Positions 44,749 to 47,378 of a stretch of 47,378 nt of DNA are shown here, one piece after another. The notes below the pieces were generated by a model. The model made no database searches. It was not told where the DNA came from and saw nothing but the letters and a program-made list of their open reading frames with translations. Each line of letters opens with the position of its first letter. The first letter of the stretch is position 1. The translations under genes and the position numbers were made by a program. The stretch comes from Malaciobacter halophilus. Lineage in GTDB: Bacteria > Campylobacterota > Campylobacteria > Campylobacterales > Arcobacteraceae. The DNA lies in assembly GCF_002837275.1 (NCBI RefSeq), contig NZ_NXIF01000036.1, positions 1-47,378 of the forward strand, given 5' to 3'.

Positions 44749-44967
44749 TTAAAGGAAGTGTAATAACTTCTTTTCTACTCTTTTTTTAATATAACTTAAT
44801 GTTAAAGTTATAATCTCTTCTTTTTGTTCCTCTGGAATAGCTTTTACATACTGTATTGTTTTTTCTATAATCTGTTTTATTTCTGTATCACTTGAATATG
44901 TACTAATAACTAAATTATTTCCTAGTTGTTTAGCAATATCATTTTTTGTTTTTATATTAGTTTTCAT
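44749..44967 (-). CDS. Hypothetical protein (72 aa)
   Basis: This is a small soluble, mostly helical protein (DTEIKQIIEKTIQYVKAIPEEQKEEIITLTLSYIKKRVEKK) with AAGGT before its ATG. No motif, signal peptide or membrane helix is seen. It is convergent with the small lipoprotein gene and stands alone. It might be a regulator or toxin-antitoxin component, but nothing shows this directly. Confidence 0.55.
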   Translation of the reverse strand: MKTNIKTKNDIAKQLGNNLVISTYSSDTEIKQIIEKTIQYVKAIPEEQKEEIITLTLSYIKKRVEKKLLHFL

Positions 44968-45040
44968 TTTATTACCTTATAGAATTTTTATATTTGTATA
45001 TTACTAGAAGAGAGTATTAAAATAGTATCAAAAAATAATA

Positions 45041-45124
45041 TTTCATCAAAGGAACAAAATTTATTATTGTAGGTTTGTTGAATGATTACAATTTATAAAG
45101 GAGAACAATGTTCCTAAGATGAAA
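45041..45124. repeat. Long inverted repeat 1 with nested hairpin
   Basis: The arms 45041-45056 (TTTCATCAAAGGAACA) and 45109-45124 (TGTTCCTAAGATGAAA) match at 14 of 16 positions. Inside the loop ATTGTA (45066-45071) pairs with TACAAT (45087-45092). The region has no credible reading frame and lies between a hypothetical gene and the tRNA cluster. It may be a structured RNA or a small mobile-element remnant. Confidence 0.6.
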
Positions 45125-45126
45125 TT

Positions 45127-45213
45127 GATGAGATAAAACTTAATTGAATAATTGTTTGAATTTAAGTAAAATAATGTAAATATGTATAAAATTTAGTGAA
45201 GTTTTATCTCATC
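45127..45213. repeat. Long inverted repeat 2
   Basis: The perfect 15-bp arms GATGAGATAAAACTT (45127-45141) and AAGTTTTATCTCATC (45199-45213) are separated by 57 AT-rich bases. It begins two bases after inverted repeat 1 ends. No reading frame is visible inside. A single RNA across both would form two long hairpins side by side. Confidence 0.6.
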
Positions 45214-45250
45214 CATCGCAGAAAAATATATAATTTTACTACTGTATTAG

Positions 45251-45325
45251 TGGATGGGATAGCAGGATTCGAACCTGCGAATGACGGTACCAAAAACCGT
45301 TGCCTTACCACTTGGCGATACCCCA
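45251..45325 (-). tRNA. tRNA-Gln (TTG)
   Basis: This is a 75-base cloverleaf with acceptor TGGGGTA / TATCCCA, D arm GCCAAGTGGTAAGGC, anticodon TTG in the loop TTTTGGT, T arm GCAGGTTCGAATCCTGC and an encoded CCA end. It is last in the minus-strand tRNA cluster. Confidence 0.95.
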
Positions 45326-45332
45326 ATATATA

Positions 45333-45409
45333 TGGAGCTGGTGAAGGGATTTGAACCCCCGACCTGCTGATTACAAATCAGCTGCTCTAGCCAACTGAGC
45401 TACACCAGC
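45333..45409 (-). tRNA. tRNA-Thr (TGT)
   Basis: This is a 77-base cloverleaf with acceptor GCTGGTG / CACCAGC, D arm GCTCAGTTGGCTAGAGC, anticodon TGT flanked by CTGAT and ATCAG stems, T arm GGGGGTTCAAATCCC and an encoded CCA end. Confidence 0.95.
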
Positions 45410-45617
45410 ACCAAAAAGTAATAAGTTTATTTTAAAAACTTATGGCGGAATTATATAAAAATATTTTTAAATTTAGCTTAAAAAATGACACCATTTATTA
45501 TATTTTTTTACTTAGTTATTTTAAAAAAATAATTTATAGTTATTTAATATTTACTTATTTATAATAAAATTATGTAATTAATCAAAAAAGTTATTTAAAA
45601 GTATATTGTAGAAAAAG

Positions 45618-45694
45618 TGGTGTCAAGAGAGAGACTTGAACTCTCGACCTCCGGCTTATGAGACCAGCGCTCTAGCCAGCTGAGCTACCTTGAC
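45618..45694 (-). tRNA. tRNA with anticodon CAT (elongator Met, or Ile2)
   Basis: This is a 77-base cloverleaf with acceptor GTCAAGG / TCTTGAC, D arm GCTCAGCTGGCTAGAGC, anticodon CAT in CTCATAA, T arm GAGAGTTCAAGTCTCTC and an encoded CCA end. It pairs fully at position 1-72, so it is not an initiator tRNA. Elongator Met and lysidine-modified Ile2 cannot be told apart here. The 208 bases to tRNA-Thr hold no gene. Confidence 0.92.
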
Positions 45695-45704
45695 ATTTTA
45701 AGAT

Positions 45705-45750
45705 TGGTTGCGGAAAGTGGATTTGAACCACTGACCTTCGGGTTATGAGA
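45705..45750 (-). pseudogene. 3' half of initiator tRNA-Met, candidate attachment site
   Basis: Read on the minus strand, the sequence from the anticodon loop onward is tRNA-like: CTCATAACCCG, GTGGTTCAAATCCAC, then TTCCGCA followed by ACCA. The CCCG 3' anticodon arm and the A at position 72 fit initiator tRNA-fMet. Upstream of CTCATAA the sequence no longer pairs (TTT opposite CCC), and no 5' half exists. This is the usual remnant left where a tyrosine recombinase integrates an element at the anticodon loop. An intact tRNA-fMet is predicted at the far end of the element, outside the window. Confidence 0.75.
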
Positions 45751-45810
45751 AATGTGTTCACTCAAACAACGGACAGAATTATAATTAATTATTCTTAAAA
45801 AAAAATTAAA

Positions 45811-46377
45811 TTATTTAAATATTATGTGAAAAGTTTTTTTTGTAGGATAATTAAATTCTTTTAAACTTAGTATAATTGCATTTTTTATATTTTCATCTAA
45901 ATCCATAAAACCAGTTTTTTTAATTATATTTAATTCTTTTAAGTTTCCTTTTTTGTCTAATTCAAAACTGTATGAATATTTTAATTTTTTATTTTTGTAT
46001 TTATTAAATAATTTTTTATCTAAATATTTTATTATTCTTTCTTCATCATTCCATATTTCTCTTTTATTTTCATATTCTCTTTTTGAAGTATTATAATTTA
46101 CTAAACCCTTTCTAAAGTAGTTATTTATTTTGTTTATTCCTGCTACTTCTTTTATATTTCCATTTCTTATATTACTTCCAGTAATTTTATTTATTTTTTG
46201 GCTTGATGTACTGTTAGATTTATAAATTGCATTTTTATTTAATTCTAATTCATAATATTTAATTTCTTTTTTTTCTTCTAATATTTTAAAATCATTTTCT
46301 AATAATGCATTTTCTAAGCTTTGTGATAATAATAAAGAATTTGATATTAATAAACTTATTGTTAATATTTTTTTCAT
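45811..46377 (-). CDS. Exported protein with TonB-like C-terminus
   Basis: This 188-residue protein has signal peptide MKKILTISLLISNSLLLSQS. The middle is charged and low in complexity, rich in K, E and N. The C-terminal ~65 residues (YSYSFELDKKGNLKEL, TGFMDLDENIKNAI, FNYPTKKTFHIIFK) follow the TonB C-terminal pattern of strand, glycine turn, and a conserved Pro before a last strand. No membrane anchor beyond the signal is seen. Its start overlaps the stop of the CI-like repressor gene by four bases, so it is expressed with it and could be a lysogenic-conversion or morphogenesis protein (inference). Confidence 0.72.
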   Translation of the reverse strand: MKKILTISLLISNSLLLSQSLENALLENDFKILEEKKEIKYYELELNKNAIYKSNSTSSQKINKITGSNIRNGNIKEVAGINKINNYFRKGLVNYNTSKREYENKREIWNDEERIIKYLDKKLFNKYKNKKLKYSYSFELDKKGNLKELNIIKKTGFMDLDENIKNAIILSLKEFNYPTKKTFHIIFK

Positions 46378-46775
46378 TCTTCAAACTCCAAAACTTCTGC
46401 ACTTATAATATGGTAATAATATTTTTGTCTTTTTTCAGGTAGTTTTTTTAATTCTTCTAATATTTTTAATTGTTCATCTCTATAACTACGGATATGAACA
46501 TTGTTGTTATTACCTTGTACATTAAATATTTTACTGTTTTCATTATTGTTTTGATTGTTTATTACTTCATTTGTACTTTTACCAGTTAGGATATACATTA
46601 AGTCATATCCATTTTTGTAGCAAAAATTAGTTAATTGTTCATATGGAATTTTATTTCTTCCTACCCATCTACTAAAATTCGTTTCATTTGTTTCTAAAAA
46701 TTCTGCAATTTCTTTGTTTTTACTTTTTCCAGTTGTTTCTTTTAGTCTTTCTAGTATCTCATTAAAATTGAACAT
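46374..46775 (-). CDS. Phage CI-type repressor (helix-turn-helix)
   Basis: In this 133-residue protein, residues ~4-65 form a helix-turn-helix (KNKEIAEFLETNETNFSRWVGRNKIPYEQL, then NGYDLMYILTGK) of the kind in phage CI-like repressors of Mu- and P2-type phages. An Asn-rich linker and a helical end follow. GGAAAAG precedes the ATG. It is divergent from the early operon at 46958 and likely represses it. It has no peptidase domain, so LexA-like self-cleavage is not expected. Confidence 0.8.
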   Translation of the reverse strand: MFNFNEILERLKETTGKSKNKEIAEFLETNETNFSRWVGRNKIPYEQLTNFCYKNGYDLMYILTGKSTNEVINNQNNNENSKIFNVQGNNNNVHIRSYRDEQLKILEELKKLPEKRQKYYYHIISAEVLEFEE

Positions 46776-46798
46776 ATTTTATACTTTTCCATAAATTT

Positions 46799-46840
46799 TG
46801 TAATATTTACTTGACAAAATGTAATATTTTAATATATAAT
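46799..46840 (+). promoter_or_regulatory. Promoter with two repeated candidate operators
   Basis: TTGACA at 46811-46816, an 18-base spacer and TATAAT at 46835-46840 give a strong rightward promoter. The 10-base repeat TGTAATATTT occurs at 46799-46808 and 46820-46829, 21 bases apart, equal to two helical turns, and flanks or overlaps the -35 box. This is the layout of repressor operators in a lysogeny switch. Confidence 0.6.
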
Positions 46841-46871
46841 ACCCTAATCCTAAAATTCGAAATAGGTTATC

Positions 46872-46933
46872 ACATACAAAATAAAACATATAATTAGTAT
46901 TCGCAACACTATTATATAAGCCTTTTTGTATGT
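46872..46933 (+). repeat. Inverted repeat in the leader of the early operon
   Basis: ACATACAAAA at 46872-46881 pairs with TTTTGTATGT at 46924-46933, within the ~118-base untranslated leader between the promoter and the ATG at 46958. It may form an RNA hairpin that affects expression of the first early gene or be a second operator region. Confidence 0.4.
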
Positions 46934-46957
46934 TTTGCCTTAAAAAAGGTAGTAAAA

Positions 46958-47155
46958 ATGTCAAAGAATTTACCAAAATTACAATTGTGTAAACAGGTTG
47001 AAACACTTTCAAAACAATTAACTTTAAATACTGAAAAGCTTACATCTTTATTTATAACTGATAAACAAAGAAGTTTTTTAAGAGATGAAAATAAAATAAT
47101 TGAAAAGCAATTACAAGATAAATTAACTATTATAACTTGTATGAAAGGCTTTTAA
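46958..47155 (+). CDS. Small phage-like early protein (65 aa)
   Basis: This is a soluble helical protein (KLQLCKQVETLSKQLTLNTEKLTSLFITDKQRSFLRDENKIIEKQL) with no known motif. It is the first gene after the rightward early promoter and is followed one base later by the next gene. In similar modules this position holds small regulators such as Cro/Cox-like or excision proteins, but there is no sequence evidence for that. Confidence 0.6.
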   Translation: MSKNLPKLQLCKQVETLSKQLTLNTEKLTSLFITDKQRSFLRDENKIIEKQLQDKLTIITCMKGF

Positions 47156-47156
47156 A

Positions 47157-47378
47157 ATGAGCCGATTAAATAAATATATTCCATTCTATGAAGATTTTAC
47201 AAAAAAAATAAAATTGTCTTTACATAATTTTGGTGTTAACAATTCTGTTACTTCTAATAGTTATTTTGCAAATTTATTAGGTTTTAAAGGAGATAATGCA
47301 AATACACAATTTTCTAATTATGTAAATGGAAATGGAAAAAACTTTACAACAAGAGAACTTATTAGACTTATTGAGCTT
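47157..47378 (+). CDS. Phage-like early regulatory protein, start only
   Basis: The frame is open from ATG 47157 to the window edge (74 residues visible). SYFANLLGFKGDNANTQFSNYVNG, written in parts SYFANLLGF and NTQFSNYVNG, resembles a helix-turn-helix region like that in CII-type phage regulators; TTRELIRLIEL follows. The identification is tentative because the rest is missing. It is co-transcribed with the 65-residue protein. Confidence 0.55.
   Translation, partial: MSRLNKYIPFYEDFTKKIKLSLHNFGVNNSVTSNSYFANLLGFKGDNANTQFSNYVNGNGKNFTTRELIRLIEL

Noticed and set aside
45705-45780. Fourth complete tRNA in the cluster
   Set aside because: The 5' half has no D arm, no acceptor partner and no anticodon stem; only the 3' half is tRNA-like.
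47157-47378. Phage replication initiator
   Set aside because: The visible part has no replication motif and looks more like a helix-turn-helix regulator; the rest lies outside the window.
1-47378. CRISPR arrays, insertion sequences or rRNA genes
   Set aside because: No regularly spaced repeats, no transposase frame and no rRNA-like segment were seen on either strand.

Overview
The window is strongly AT-rich and densely coded, with many overlapping start and stop codons. Its gene content points to a Campylobacterota bacterium, most likely Arcobacter-like (family Arcobacteraceae). Supporting signs are the Campylobacter-type dimeric dUTPase, the PP0621-type small protein, the many PAS histidine kinases with an H(Q/E)WRQPL phosphorylation box, and the Aer-like PAS domains. 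This assignment is by resemblance only; no database search was made.

Layout. Positions 1-6088 hold the start of a chemotaxis receptor, a small Cys protein, a PAS histidine kinase, a dUTPase with an extra N-terminal domain, a second PAS kinase and two response regulators. A gamma carbonic anhydrase-like protein follows at 6104-6604. Next comes a tightly packed minus-strand operon (6666-12765) of an M20 peptidase, two RimK-like ATP-grasp ligases (one fused to helix-hairpin-helix repeats) and a large M14 carboxypeptidase. It does not match a standard pathway I can name. Positions 12890-24925 are mostly housekeeping genes: argG, an S4 RNA-binding protein, trpD, tsaE, lptB, a GGDEF/EAL pair for cyclic-di-GMP, kdsB, a PAS kinase and polA. 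Positions 25029-32000 hold a response regulator cluster with two small proteins and a REC-PAS-coiled-coil protein, then lgt, a glcF-like Fe-S protein, hemN and argF.

Positions 32214-35120 encode anaerobic ribonucleotide reduction. Here nrdD stops before its glycyl-radical motif; that motif lies in a separate 53-residue gene in the -1 frame, with its own ribosome binding site and a possible slippery sequence just upstream; nrdG follows. Positions 35097-44743 hold a response regulator, a GshB-like ATP-grasp ligase with a small partner, a PAS kinase, hemB, a ribA-rsmG-glyS run containing several small proteins and a tetraheme cytochrome, and lipoproteins.

Positions 45041-45213 contain two consecutive long inverted repeats of unknown role. 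They are followed by a minus-strand tRNA cluster (Met-CAT, Thr, Gln). Right after it sits a 3' half of an initiator tRNA-Met, cut at the anticodon loop. Beyond that, the content changes to a phage-like module: a CI-type repressor, a TonB-like exported protein, and a divergent early operon that leaves the window. The simplest reading is that the window ends inside a prophage or genomic island integrated at tRNA-fMet.

The main themes are signal transduction (four histidine kinases, seven REC-type proteins, two cyclic-di-GMP enzymes), low-oxygen or redox metabolism (HemN, NrdD/NrdG, Aer-like PAS, multiheme cytochrome) and amide-bond chemistry (three ATP-grasp ligases, two peptidases). No rRNA, CRISPR array, insertion sequence or known riboswitch was seen. 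No gene-free stretch longer than 300 bases exists; the longest (about 44968-45250) is described.
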